The notes below the pieces were generated by a model. The model did not search any database. It was not told where the DNA came from and saw only the letters and a program-made list of their open reading frames with translations. A stretch of 64,000 bases of DNA from the NCBI GenBank assembly GCA_029945375.1, contig CM057061.1, positions 1,178,001 through 1,242,000 on the forward strand, read 5' to 3'. This DNA is from Agaricus subrufescens. Taxonomy: Eukaryota > Basidiomycota > Agaricomycetes > Agaricales > Agaricaceae. Both the position numbers and the translations under genes were made by a program. This document shows, piece by piece, positions 46,831-58,719 of the stretch (the first letter of the stretch is position 1; the number at the start of each line of letters is the position of its first letter).

Positions 46831-48123
46831 CTAATCTTGGCCCCTAGTTCGCAATTCGATATCGCCCGAGGCATCTCGTGCCGAAGCTTCTATAAACTCG
46901 AAAGACCCTACTGCATTCCTTCCGTTGGAAATGGTCGCGCGGTTGTTGAGAAGAACTAGCATTGAGTTGCTATATACCTTGCTCATCATGAGCCCTGGTA
47001 GCGGGTAGAAGGTACTAGCTTGAGATAATGCAAAGTGACCTCTGAAGATGAATAGGATTGTGTATATTGTCATTAGAACAGCTATAATGTTTCAGCTGAA
47101 AAATCCAGAGCATATGGATATGCTAGGCCACACCTGTCACCATCCCTGTCTCGACAATAATTTGTACGATTTTCATTATATGTGAACGTGTCTTATGCCT
47201 TGACGTTTTTTTACGATATTTGAGGAGCTGCTAACTATCCATTAGAGAAACACGTCCAATAAATATGTTGATTCTACTAACAAAAGTGACCATACAAATG
47301 GTAATGGTCGAGTCGCAGGCAGTGTTGATGGGACCCCACACCTGTATCTGTGTGTAGAATGATGACGTCTAGGAAGAGAAAACATACCACTTACCATTTC
47401 GAATCCCCAAGTGCACAATAACTCACTCATACTTACATTGAATCCAAAAAATTCTGTTCCCTGCCTAAAGCAGACAGTGCCTATTATACTGCTACCCAAT
47501 TGGCCAAACGACATCTGTTAGAGTATTGTAATTACCAAGTACTATGAAAAATGACAATGACCCACGCAAACGATGATTATGACAAGCCAGCGTTTCCTGG
47601 AGATCAAGTATATTCTGTATGCATACAGTAATTGGATCACAATTGCCACTAGATGGGGCGTTATCAGCCAGATGCTTTGTGACTCCAAAATCATTGCGCA
47701 CCAGCTCCAGTAAATGCTGTTACTGAAAGCCATAAATGATCTCCTGGGACAATATACATGGACAAGGAATCAAGTTCGTAGCCACGTTCGCGTGCATTTT
47801 GAAGTAGCGATTGCGCCAGTAAGAATGAGTCATAATTATCCAATAGAGCCAGCCCCGTCTGAGCCACTCCTACAAGATAAACCCAAATAACGGCAATTTT
47901 GAGTATTATCCTGTCATTGGGAAATGAAATGTAATAGAAATCTGAAGAGTACGTCGTTGAACACAAGTAAGAGATGATCTCCAATGGTGCACTTACAGAC
48001 TTGAGCTGTCAAAATGCCGAAAAATATCAAGTCAAAAGAAAGGCCAAACATCTAGAGTCGTCCCTCATGATTATAGACCAGGCTTCTCAAAACATTTGGG
48101 TGACAGACCAAAGCTGGATCCAT
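46831..48123 (-). CDS. DUF6534-type multi-pass membrane protein, apparently intact copy
   Basis: About eight exons give a continuous frame: MDPALVCHPNVL (ATG 48123), FGLSFDLIFFGILTAQVY, FYYISFPNDRIILKIAVIWV through DHLWLSVTAFTGA, VAIVIQLLYAYRIYLISRKR, MSFGQLGSSIIGTVCF, VWGPINTACDSTITICMVTF, QLLKYRKKTSRHKTRSHIMK with ETGMVTG, and the C terminus GLMMSKVYSNSMLVLLNNRA. This is the pattern of the basidiomycete DUF6534 family, with about seven helices, the [FY]YxxFPxDRxxLK block and the C-terminal KxYSNSxLxxLNxR block. The function is unknown; a membrane receptor- or transporter-like role is only a guess. Some donors are non-consensus (GTGCGC, GTGTGG), and the first intron is very short, so the 5' end is least certain. 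Three decayed copies lie at 16.7-37.3 kb. Confidence 0.75.
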
Positions 48124-50022
48124 AATTGTGTCTGAATGAGGCTAATCTTTTTGTCAGAGGTCGAGGAAGAAGCTCAAAGGAATATAACGTACATGCAAAT
48201 CACGATCGAAAGAGAGGTGATGTTGGACAGCCAACAGGAAAAAAATGTGAATTATATCTCAACGATATATATATATATATATGTAGGACAGCCCACGCAC
48301 CACAACACCCAAAAATATATATGCGATTAACAACGACTGTTACAGCAATTGAAACCAGTGCTTGATGCCCCACGCTGCCTAGCACAAGAACACATACTCC
48401 CCAAGCTAGCGCCTCCGTTGCTAAACATCCCCGCACCCACCTCAGCAATGGAATGGTGGGTTCACTTACCAGTGACTTACTTTGAGTCTGACTTATTATA
48501 CGAGTTTGCTGTTATTATACTACCCCGAGCAAGGGCCATTATGCATCAAGGTTCGGGAATGTATACTTTGATTACTGGAGTACTCAACGATGGTAGTGGG
48601 GTCGAAGCTGATGGAAATAGTTTTACAAACGAGGACAACGTATGGTCCCAGTCGTTGGTCGCGTCGCTAGTGGTCTTGTTATTGTTCTCCTTGGCATTTG
48701 AAGAGGACTTCGTAAGCACAACCGCTGTGACAGATCTTTGGTGACGGTGATCGAGGGAAAGGCGTGGTCCTGTTCTTCCCACATTATCTGGATTAAGTTG
48801 CTTTCAGATTGCGTGTACCTATTCTCCACTGCCAACACCACTTGGAGCGAGAAGTATGGTGCATCAAGCTTCGAAGACATCTGCTTGCATTCCGGATCAC
48901 TTAATGATAGTAGTGGAGTCGAAGGTATAGAGATGAGCTTTTAAGATGATGAATATGAGTTTATGGGCTCTCCTGGAACGCGCTTCGGAACGTTTGAGTT
49001 TTTTGAATGAAGCTATGTGCCAACCAAAATTGTTTCCCTCACCTAGACGCGCCAATTGGCCTATGCTCATTCCAAACACCAGAAACAATTGAATGGTAGT
49101 CCAGGAGTAAGAATGCATCATCCTGAGGAGCGAGACCACGGTGGGGGGATTCGATATCAGACTACAGTAAATGGATGAGAGCTGTCCCGTGGCCGCTTGG
49201 AGAGAACAGGAGAGATAGATAATCAACTAGCCAAGATATCAAATAAATTTGTTCCAGCGTCATAGAGGCAGCACGACAACTCGATCATTCATGATTCCGT
49301 GCGAGCTTGCGAAGGAAATCGTGTATTCAAATTGGTTTAGACATTTTTCGAGCTGGTCTAGTGTGCCCTCGAGTCTCGACAACCAAGAACCATTCTAGGC
49401 TGGAAGAAAGGGAACACGGCTCCATTATGCGTCAGCGAATGAAATAGGGGGTCCTGTTTTTCCGGGGTCATAGGGCTCATAAAAGTAACTTTCACCCAAA
49501 GAGCGCGTAGTCAATATTAATCAGCATCATGACTCAGCCAAAGAACTGACTGTCTCTTCTCGTACATTCTCGCGCCTCACTGGTTTGCCTTGCGACACAC
49601 CCCACTGCCTCCTCCTTGATCACCGGCGGGACAATGACCGACTGGAGGTGATAAAATTATCTCGAGTAACTCAGATCTCCAGAACGTGTGCTGCCTTCTG
49701 ATCAACTTCGAACGTGACGTTGCAGCCCAACAATTCGAATTGCATTTAACGATTGTTGGCCAATACTGATGCACACAACATGGAATTGATCTTCTTGGAT
49801 TTTGCGGTCGCAGTGACTGGTGTGTCGTCTATTTCAAGTCGATGGCTATCAGGCTCCGCTGGCCCTTCTACTCCGCAAAAGAGTTGAGAAGCGAGCTTTC
49901 GTCTGTCCAGTTCAAGTCTGCTGCTGGGGTGTTGTTATCGTTCACCACCATCCCAACCTTTATGGTGTAAGTAATGTTTATCGCGTGATACATCTGTAAA
50001 AATAGACTGAATACTGCTCCTC
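48124..50022. other. Region without a resolved gene
   Basis: It contains an (AT)n microsatellite (48266-48285). A hydrophobic stretch read as GRVASGLVIVLLGI (near 48655-48700) is followed by a stop and RGLRKHNRCDRS. The local sequence GAGGACTTCGTAAGCACAAC (48702) resembles 50677, so part may be a decayed relative of the gene at 50.0-51.3 kb. A minus-strand frame of 109 codons lies at 48897-49226 (HSYSWTTIQLFLVFGMSIGQ). No family is recognised. Confidence 0.4.
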
Positions 50023-51288
50023 ATGAATCCATACCAGCCTCCAAGTAGTGGTGACAATGGAGATGCTTGTGCACCCGGTAACAGCAGCGGTAACAGCGTC
50101 GATGCCGGTGGCGCGGGTGCTGGTGCTGGTGCTGGTGGCGGCAATGGCCCCCCTCGAACGACCACTCAACACTCGCCCCTCCCCCTTACCCAACAGTGGT
50201 CCACTCCCTCCGAGGCGCCTCCTGTCACTTCCTCAGCCCCATCCTCTACCTCATCCGGCCCCACCTCAACTTCGACCTCGTCTTCCGCCTCGTTGAACCC
50301 GACCTCGATTTCTACCCCCTCCGCGTCTTCCAATTCTCAACCGACCATTGCGCGCTTCCCTTTTTTTTCCATGCTCGGCTCTTGGTTAACTCGCCTTCGT
50401 TTCCCACCAGCTCACTCACACCTTCATTCTCACACCCCTATCCAGACCAAGGACAACAATGCCAGCAAGACCAACAGCGATGCCACCAACAACGGGACCA
50501 GCCTTGACACTGGAACTAGTGCTAGCAGAAGCAGTGGGAGAAGGAGTATGGGAAGAGGTAGCAGAAATGGGTGCGGGGGTAAAGTGTTTGCATGTTGATA
50601 ACGTTCATCCTCGTGCGCTCTCCACTCATTTCCTTACCACGTTGACTAACTCGATATATTTGTGCAACGCTAGCGACGACTTCGTCAGCGCAACCGCCGC
50701 GATACAATCATTGACGATGACTTCTGTCGTTCCGGGTTCCTGGTCAGCACTCTCATCAATGACCCTCCTCTTCAACCTCCTTCCATGGCTCAATTCAGTT
50801 GTGACAGTACCAATAGCCCAGGAATGGCTGGAAAAGTTGCATACGGAGGCGGCAGCCACATGCACTCTGACGGTGCCCCTGCGCTATATGTTGTTGGTCG
50901 TCACGCCATTCCCGGTACCAGGACTAGCGTAGGCGCCGCTGGAGCTGCCGCCTCCAGACACGATTACGGTCAGCGCTCAGCAAGAGGAAGTGGACGATAT
51001 GTCGCATGGCATTTACAGCTCCAGATTCAACACCAGATGGCTTACAATCCTGAGCTGTACGGCTCTCATGCTGCTTATGGTCACGACAACCATACTGCCA
51101 CCGGAGGATATCAAGAGGCTACCAGGGAATATCAAGGTCTACCCGCATACAGCGCGGGTGGATACCGCGGGCAAGAATTTGGTGGACAATCTACGGCGTC
51201 GCTGTCGCTGACCCTAGTCACGGTGGTTCCGCTACTGGCGCACACCTATCCACGTCAACATCTGCACTTTGTGATCAGTCTAAAGTGA
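50023..51288 (+). CDS. Hypothetical Ser/Thr/Gly-rich protein, gene model uncertain
   Basis: The first frame (50023-50598) starts MNPYQPPSSGDNGDACAPGN and is dominated by Ala-Gly repeats and Ser/Thr/Pro. A second frame read from about 50677 (RRLRQRNRRDTIIDDDF) continues to 51288 and is rich in Tyr, Gly, His and Gln (YGSHAAYGHDNHTATGGY). An intron beginning GTAAAGTG at about 50581 and ending CTAG near 50676 could join them, but the phase fits a different upstream frame better. A basic patch followed by a low-complexity Tyr/Gly tail recalls the cytoplasmic tails of single-pass surface proteins, yet no convincing helix was found. It may be a damaged gene. Confidence 0.3.
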
Positions 51289-51916
51289 CTCTAAAGTGAC
51301 TCTAAAGTGACTAGCAATAGGCAAGAGAATGCACGCATTGTGGTATGATATATTTATTGTGATATCTAAAAAGATTTTCTGGCAACCTTCTTTTTGCTCG
51401 TCCTTTCCGTTTCGAACCTTGAATGGTTATTAGTACTCTTTTGAATTTTTTTGACAGGCAAGTCTATACCTGCGTATTTGGATGTCGCCAAAATCATTGC
51501 TCACTTTATGTCTACTATTGTGTGCTTCTTCAATTATATCCTTTGCCTCTTGCTCGCATTGCCGGGTGTCATACCCACCTTCCCACATTTTCTTTCTTGT
51601 AGAAATATACATCTCGTTCTCTAAAAATGACATGAAACACTGTCAGGCTGGCAAAGGATCTCGTATATGAGGAATGTGCTTGTATGCCGCATCATCATGA
51701 TTCATTGACTACTAAAATGACTAAGATACGTTGCGTTCCGATTGTTGTAGTTTACCGGCTATTACAGTGAAACACGTTCTAGGGAATTCTGGTCTAGATC
51801 CGCACCAGTCCCAATGCCTGTCCCCGCATGACCAGCTTGATCAATGCTTCTAGAAGGACTGAGCAGCAACCTATAAGAAGCTGATTCGAATTCTTGATGT
51901 ACGCCACCACCAAGTA
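51289..51916. other. Intergenic
   Basis: It begins with three tandem copies of an 11-base unit TCTAAAGTGAC (51280-51311). The part just before 51917 resembles sequence upstream of F-box paralogue 1 (TATAAGAAGCTG), so the duplicated unit includes the promoter-proximal region. Confidence 0.5.
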
Positions 51917-53488
51917 ATGGAACCAACCCAGCCATCGGAAACCGCGAGACAGTATCAACGTCCCCCCACCCTGACAAGAACAGACTGTCGGTATCGACAA
52001 TATTGTGGCTCCGAAGCTTCTGATGATGACGAGTCCGAGGCTATATCTCTCGAGCTCGACGTTTCCAGGATCGATCACAAGATAAAGCAGTTACAGCTGG
52101 TAAAACAAGACCGACTCTGTCGCTTGAACGCCCTCCGTTCTGCCACTAGAAAGCTTCCCCGAGAGATCCTGATTTTGATCTTTCACCATGTCGCTACTCC
52201 CATCACCCAGTCGACATTTCTTGACTATTCCCGAAATCCATATTTTCCCGTACATATGGTGAGAAATGTATCCATCATTCGGTGCGCGAGTGTCTCTTCT
52301 CTGTGGAGAAATTTGATCTTGTCCACCCCGACTCTCTGGACAACGTTGGCTCTGAAAATCGGACCTAACGATAGACAGATTGAAAGGAAGTTAATGGAAC
52401 TCCTTTTGAAGCGGTCACAGGAATTTCCAATAACAGTGGATTTGGGATTCGAGAGAACCCAAGGTTCGGATGGTGCGACATCAGACTCGCGGGTCACAAC
52501 CAGAGCCAAACAGTTATTTTTTTTCATGAGGAGCAATGCTAACCGGTTTAGCACGTTGCGTCTTCGCTATCCACCCACGTCGCTGGTCCGATGGTACACC
52601 ATTGTGTCAATGTGGCCCCACCTTGAATGTCTTTCACTGGAAAACATTGAAGACAAAGCATCTCCTACATCTCGAACTATCACACTCTCTCATTTGAACG
52701 TACCGCAACTTCAGCAGTTGACGTTGAGGAACGTCTGGTGCAAAATTCAAATCACGGAGCATAGCATCTCTGTTTTGGACTTTGTAGAGACATCACTCGT
52801 CGTGTGTATTGGAGTCTTAAAGTGTTGTCCGAACGTCGTCCAGGTTCACTGTCGGCTTCCAAAAATACCCCAAGGCGTTCCTGACTCCGACTCCGATACC
52901 AAAACGATTACATTCAAGTTCCTTGGAAACTTTACCTGGACTCTTTCCAACAATAACGTCAACTTGTCGTTCATTCAACGATTAAAGCTACCAGCATTAA
53001 AAGTGCTCCAGCTTTACGGTGATGCGGATCACATGCATTCGATCAGTCCACAGCCTGTTATCCAATTCTTCTCTCAATCGTCTAGAAGTCTCCAATATCT
53101 CGAGTTGGTAAACTGGGGGGAATGGACTTCTGGTGGGCTAGCACAACTTCTCATTATTGTTCGCCGTACGAAGGAGTTGGTTTTGCGAGATTGTTTTGAG
53201 ACGTTTAACCTCGACATGGTTAAGCTTCTCAGCCTCGCGCAGGCCCGGTTTGCTAACCAACCAGTATATCTGCCTCACTTGAGGATGTTGTCGATTCAAT
53301 CAGCCAAGACTCGAGCATACCTTGAAATATTACCTGATGTGATGAAACAGAGGGCTCTGGGATGCAGTGAGGCACAGCCTTTCGGTCTCGAGATTTCGCG
53401 ACCTGAAGCATCTATCATACGTTTGTTAGAAGGCGAGGCCGCCGTTAAAGATGGGAGTATAAAGCTGAAATTCCTGGAGACTTTCTAG
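51917..53488 (+). CDS. F-box/LRR-type protein, paralogue 2
   Basis: One exon of 523 residues from ATG 51917. It has the same layout as paralogue 1: an acidic N terminus (SDDDESEAISLELDVSRID), a coiled-coil stretch, an F-box (KLPREILILIFHHVATP, near residue 88) and degenerate leucine-rich repeats (LQQLTLRNV, LPALKVLQLYGD, LQYLELVNWGEW), ending LKFLETF where paralogue 1 ends LNFLEKI. It is a likely SCF substrate receptor. The two genes are in the same orientation about 6 kb apart, separated by the DUF6534 gene. Divergence is concentrated in the repeats, as in families whose targets change. Confidence 0.85.
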   Translation: MEPTQPSETARQYQRPPTLTRTDCRYRQYCGSEASDDDESEAISLELDVSRIDHKIKQLQLVKQDRLCRLNALRSATRKLPREILILIFHHVATPITQSTFLDYSRNPYFPVHMVRNVSIIRCASVSSLWRNLILSTPTLWTTLALKIGPNDRQIERKLMELLLKRSQEFPITVDLGFERTQGSDGATSDSRVTTRAKQLFFFMRSNANRFSTLRLRYPPTSLVRWYTIVSMWPHLECLSLENIEDKASPTSRTITLSHLNVPQLQQLTLRNVWCKIQITEHSISVLDFVETSLVVCIGVLKCCPNVVQVHCRLPKIPQGVPDSDSDTKTITFKFLGNFTWTLSNNNVNLSFIQRLKLPALKVLQLYGDADHMHSISPQPVIQFFSQSSRSLQYLELVNWGEWTSGGLAQLLIIVRRTKELVLRDCFETFNLDMVKLLSLAQARFANQPVYLPHLRMLSIQSAKTRAYLEILPDVMKQRALGCSEAQPFGLEISRPEASIIRLLEGEAAVKDGSIKLKFLETF

Positions 53489-53862
53489 TGTAGAGGGGAT
53501 TGATATATAGGCAAATTCTGGATGTGCAATGCGGAATGGATGTAGAAGTGCGTTTAGTTTCTTTTTCTTTTTCGTGTATTTTTTTGCGTCTTGTGCGAGT
53601 TTTGTATTACCTACGAACAATTGTGCCATTTTTTTCAACGTGACATATTTTCTTGGCCAGGAATTGCAATGTGATGTGATGTTCAATAGACTCATAGAGG
53701 ATCTCGTATGAGACGTAAGTACGCCGTCAATGATTGGCTTACAAAAACAGATCACACTTCAATTGATAGCCACAGTCAACTCCATGAAAAGTGCGCGATA
53801 TCAAGACAGCCATACAAGCAGTCTTCAATTCAGAGTCCATCATGCTCTATATAGAAAGAAGT
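53489..53862. other. Intergenic between convergent genes
   Basis: T-rich 3' flank of F-box paralogue 2 and 3' flank of the GMC gene. Nothing else was seen. Confidence 0.5.
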
Positions 53863-56159
53863 TTAAATCCTCCAGTGAGATTTAATCATATCTGAGGCCC
53901 TCTCCGCCACAGCGTAAACAGATGCTTGGGTATGAGCAGCCGGGGTAAATGGCTAAAGTGAAGCAAACGGGGGGCTCAGCTGGCATAGTCATTTTGCAAA
54001 AATAGGAAATTGCGTACCAAAATTGAAGCATCAACAACACGTATACCGTCCACTCCTTTCAACTTCAAATCCGGATCTACAACACCATGATTTGCTCCTC
54101 GAGGTGACATAGCACATGTGGATACAGGGTGGGAGAAGGTAGCGAGACCGTTCCGCGCAAATGCATCAATTTCGTCGTCCGTTGTCGCGTTTGTCAATGA
54201 CGAAATAACATAACCTTTGAACAGAGGCAGAGTGGTCATTTTTCGAGCGAGTTTGACACCCTCTCTGATAAGTGCGACATCGAAATCATTGGCCAGATAC
54301 TTCGGGTCGATTAAGGGGGCATCGAAAGGATTATTGGATCTCAATGAAACAGTGCCACCTATGAGCAGTGAGGGTTGAGTTACTAATCATAAATTTGAGA
54401 TAGTGAATGGACGTACGTGATGTAGGTTGCAAAAGAGCGGCTCCTATCGACATATAATGGCCTGTAGCAGGGAACGGAGGCCGAAGAATACCACTCTGGG
54501 TGAGTATAACTGTTAGCCTTCGCACTCAAAATCGAAAGAGAGCATACCATCGGAAGTAATTCAATATGAGCTGTATTCGGACCAGGTGATGGGTCTTGAT
54601 GCGGGAACTGTTTGAAAATTTTTGCATCTGGGGAAACACGAATGAACCCTACTGTGTTGAATATACCATCAACAAGGGGGCCCGCGCGTTTCTTTTGCCA
54701 TAATTCAAGGTTTTCGTTGGCGAGAGTTGCATTACGATTCATTAAATCCAATGTTTCCGAGTCACTGGCATCCACAAGCCATGCACTAGTGACAATGATA
54801 TGGTCGGACAAGTTTCTACCGACCGAAGGAAGGTCATGAACTGCCTTGATGCCAACCTTCCTGAGAGCCTCGGAGTCGCCGATCCCAGAATTCAGGAGGA
54901 CGTGAGGACTGCCGAAACTTCCCCCTGATAGAATTATTTCCCGTTTCGCTTGAACACGGTGTACTGACACGGGCACTCTTTCAGGATCAAGATCAAGATT
55001 GAGTAGCGTTCTTCTTACCTTCGCCATTGTTAGTAAATTCGACAGTATCAAATGAGAGTCGTCCTTTGTTCTTCTTCGTGCTTGAATCGAGGACTTTTGC
55101 TACTTGTGCATGGAGCAAGACATGCAGATTCTTTCTGTTTGCATACTGCGGTGCGAGGTAAGATGTGGCGGAGCTACTCCTTTGACCGTCCTTGATAGTG
55201 GACTGGGTATAACCTGGAGAAACATTAGGTGTCAAAAGTAAATTACTTCACATGTAAAGTAGAACCATACCAAAACCAAGATGCCGACCCGAATTGTAAT
55301 CCAGCCGGAATGCAAATTGGCTGTCACGATCAGATTGGTGTGCCGCGTTGATGACTCTCTTGTCGAGAGATAGAGGGAACCCAGCAAGACTGACAGAGTT
55401 GACCCCGGTGAAGCTATGGATGCGTGGGTCGAATTGACCATTAGTGTTGTGATGGTCGGCGGGCGCCATCCACCTCTCGTTCTATCGAGAATGTTAGAAT
55501 ATCAGGCCAATAAGATGTGTGTGGCAGAATGCGACAAACCCGCAGGAAATACTTCTGCATTCGATCCCATGACCAACCAGGATCACCGGAAACTCGAGCA
55601 TAACGGTCCCAATCTTCCGAAGTACCCCTCATGTACGCCATAAAGTCTAAGAAACGCGTCGACCGTATTTTTGAAAGCATGTATATAATATACTTACTGA
55701 CCGCACTACTGCCACCTAAAGCAAAACCCCTTGGTATTGAAACAGATCGGTTGTTGACTCGCGCCTGAGGTACAGTCGTGTAATTCCAATCCGTAGGCGT
55801 GTTTGGCGTCGCTCGAAGGCAATAAAAAGGTACGGTATTGTTTAATTCCCCATCAGCACTGGATTCAAAATATAAAGAGCCGAGTAGCATTAGTAGCAAA
55901 ACGTGCTTACGAGCTCCCTGCCTCCAAGACAAGTACTTTAGTCCCTGGATTTTCAGTAAGTCGATTCGCAACGACATTCCCGGCAGTTCCACCTATAGAG
56001 ATTTTATGGCAGATGATTCCAATATGAAAGTTGGTACTTACCCCCGATTATGATAAAGTCAAATTGTGTTGAACGAATATCATGGAATGACTTCACTATC
56101 TCAGCCTTGCATACTTGTACTGCTGCGAATACACCAGCAATGAACAAGGTGAAATGCAT
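53863..56159 (-). CDS. GMC-family FAD-dependent oxidoreductase, secreted
   Basis: At least eight exons from ATG 56159. A signal peptide (MHFTLFIAGVFAAVQVCKA) precedes the FAD-binding fold (FDFIIIGGGTAGNVVANRLT, split by an intron, with KVLVLEAGS). The GMC signatures follow: PRGFALGGSSAV, DFMAYMRGTSEDWDRYA, and the second PROSITE-type motif GGSFGSPHVLLNSGIG. The C terminus has SHPVSTCAM with the first catalytic His, then VVDASIL, an intron, and PFTPAAHTQASVYAVAERAS with the second. The last exon ends at the TAA at 53863-53865; reading past the donor instead would end early at 53976. It resembles fungal aryl-alcohol/glucose-type oxidases acting on alcohols or sugars outside the cell, with H2O2 production typical of wood and litter decay. 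The substrate cannot be told from sequence alone. Confidence 0.87.
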
Positions 56160-57328
56160 GTTTTAGTCAGCCAAGGTCCACGACGGGAGCGAAAGCCTTT
56201 AAAGCAAACGCAAGTCCCCACAAGTTCTCCCATGGGGTTCCGCAGGAACATAGAACGTCATAATGGTTCTCTCGATTCGAAGAGAAAATCCTTTGGGAAC
56301 AACCCAGATATAGTTGGATTTTCCGTCACGAGGGCCGAATCTACGAATTTTCAGGAGACAATGAAGAGCACCCTCGAAACAGTGAGAGCTTTCGCCTGTA
56401 TACAGCCATTGTTCCACCATTTGATTCTAGACTGAAATGGGGCACTCACGAAGTTAATCTAGGGCGAGTCAACTGATGTCGAACCTCATTCGTCTGTCTG
56501 TGCCGAAGGAAGTAAGTGGTTTTGTATGATAGACGGCTATCACCGGATGACATCGAATGCGGTGGCTTTTGACTGAAAATAGATCACTTCTGCCGCAGTT
56601 CCAGATTACTTTGCACAGCGGAAGGCTTGTCGGAGGAAGGTAATGAATGACTCCGGGCCAGACGGATATAGAAACTCATTCACTTGACTTTGTTTTATAG
56701 AAGTGTGATGTGAAAGGGCAGGAAAAAGGTTAAGCCGTGCAAGCTATGATCTTAAACGCGAAAAAATCGTGGTTGCTGACAGTCTTCATGGAGACGTGAT
56801 GATACCGCGTCCAAGTGAAATGGGTGAAGTGAGAAGCTAAAAACACGCTGTGCCTTCGAAGTCACTGTAGATTGAACAGTCTGTCCAGGCAACGATAGGG
56901 CTCTTGAAGAACTAGAGAAGGTGATGTTCGAGAGAATTTCAAACATACTAGAGATGGTAAAAAGTTTCGACCAAGTAGAAGAGATTAATACTCCAGTGGC
57001 TGAGGTCCAAGTAACACAATTATGTAAGTTAGCGAATTGGATCATCAACGTTTTGACTTAGTCATGGTCATGAATAATAAGAGGAGTGGATTGATAGGTG
57101 ATAATTCAGTAGAGATCGAACAGCTTCCGCGGGATAATGTTTGATTGTGCAGTGTTCTAGAGAGTGAGGTCCCGAAACTCTTTGAACTCAGTATCATTAT
57201 TACTAGGAATAGAAATTACGGAAAGTGAAGGTCAGTTTGCATCTGCATCTAGGTATCATACTCTACGGTTTGAATCTAAGAAAGAAGACTGAGATCTATA
57301 TAGTGTACCCTAAGTTGGTCTTCGGGCT
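56160..57328. other. Intergenic
   Basis: This is the GMC promoter side and the 3' flank of pyridoxal kinase. A minus-strand frame of 98 codons at 56752-57048 shows no recognised domain. No repeat or RNA gene was found. Confidence 0.45.
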
Positions 57329-58719
57329 TCAACTCTCCCAAAAAGAATCCCACTTGCCCATCCACCTCGTATTTGTCACATCCAATCCGATACCCCTGAC
57401 TATGTCCTGATTCTGCACAATAGCCAATTCTCGTCCACGCATCCTCCTAATTTTTCTCATTGGATATTTCGTATCCAGTTCGTCATCACTAGGTAACCTT
57501 TCTTCTTCAGGTAATGAAAGTGAATATTCGTGCGTCTTGGACAGGATAGCATGAGTCTTTGTTAACGCTAGGGAAACGGCATAGGAGAACGCCGTTTGGG
57601 TGTGCGTAAGTTTCGATGGAGGTGATAGAGGCTTCGTTGTCGAATTTAGAGTTACCGCAGAGCAGGGGTGGAAATGCGAAAGTACGAATGCTGAGAAAAG
57701 GTCACCAACGCCAGAAAAATATCCTGGAATTAATGGAATACAAGCCGCATGGACGGTAGAGGAGAATTCGATTGATTTTGACCCATTGATGTGAGTATTA
57801 GGGGGTATAATCGCGTCATTGATCACTTTGATAGACGACGACAAACAGAAAAGCCAGTCCGATCCTGCATCAGGGTCATCGACGTCGTGAGATGGGGATA
57901 GGTATGAGGGTAGTGCAGCGAGAAGCCATGGTTTGAGAGGGATGGAACTGATTACGACGTTTGGGACTCGATACTTCTCATGAAGAATTCGAAGGGCTTT
58001 CTGGAGGGAGGGCATGTCCATGATGGGGGTATCAGTGAGGATTCTGGGTAAAATATGAAAGTTGTTCAGAATGGTATGGAGAGACTTGATTGAATACGCA
58101 CTCGACCTCGTACCAGTTGGGCGTGATGATAGTCGCTAGGGGTAGCATCTGCCGGTATACAGGTACAACATCTGCAGCGACATACAACCTTCCAGCGTCG
58201 CCCATCACAGCTAGACAATGCATCAACACAGGCAGAACACAACCATCTGAGTAATAAGTTGCGTACGATCAAGGAGGTATATCACTTCGGGCCTTTCTTC
58301 CTTCAGTTTGCGAACAATCCGATTAATGGCAGACAAAGACTCTGCACCAGGGATATACCCTGTCAAGAGTCGCGTTGGCGCCAACAGTTCGTTCTCATCC
58401 AGGGTTCTAAACATGTCCTCGAGTTCCTTGGCACTAGTCTTGGTTCCACCAGATCTTCCATACCCTACAGATCCACGTTAGCATACTCATGGAAGGCAGA
58501 AACGAAAGTAGCATCGAGGACCAGCATGATTGGAGTAGTGCACGGTGTTGACAACCTGTAACCATGATAAACTCCCTTTTCCAGGCTTTCATGTCAAAAA
58601 TCGTGACTCACATCTACATCATATCCAAGGCACTCTAGAGGGAATACTGCAGCTCTTCCTCCGACGTATCCAAAAACAACGTGAGACTGAATGCTTAGAA
58701 TGCGTTCGCGAATGTCCAT
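57329..58719 (-). CDS. Pyridoxal kinase (Bud16/PDXK family)
   Basis: Five exons from the ATG at 58719 ([20 protein letters not shown]). An upstream in-frame ATG at 58845 is less likely because the family normally starts just before the [12 protein letters not shown] block. Next come the substrate-side segment [10 protein letters not shown] and, across introns, [14 protein letters not shown]. They are followed by [24 protein letters not shown] with the metal/ATP-binding Asp, [11 protein letters not shown] and the ribokinase-type loop [14 protein letters not shown]. The enzyme phosphorylates pyridoxal, pyridoxine and pyridoxamine in the vitamin B6 salvage pathway in the cytosol. The region between 57600 and 57900 contains a longer Ser/Pro-rich insertion than I expect for the yeast enzyme. 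Confidence 0.88.
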
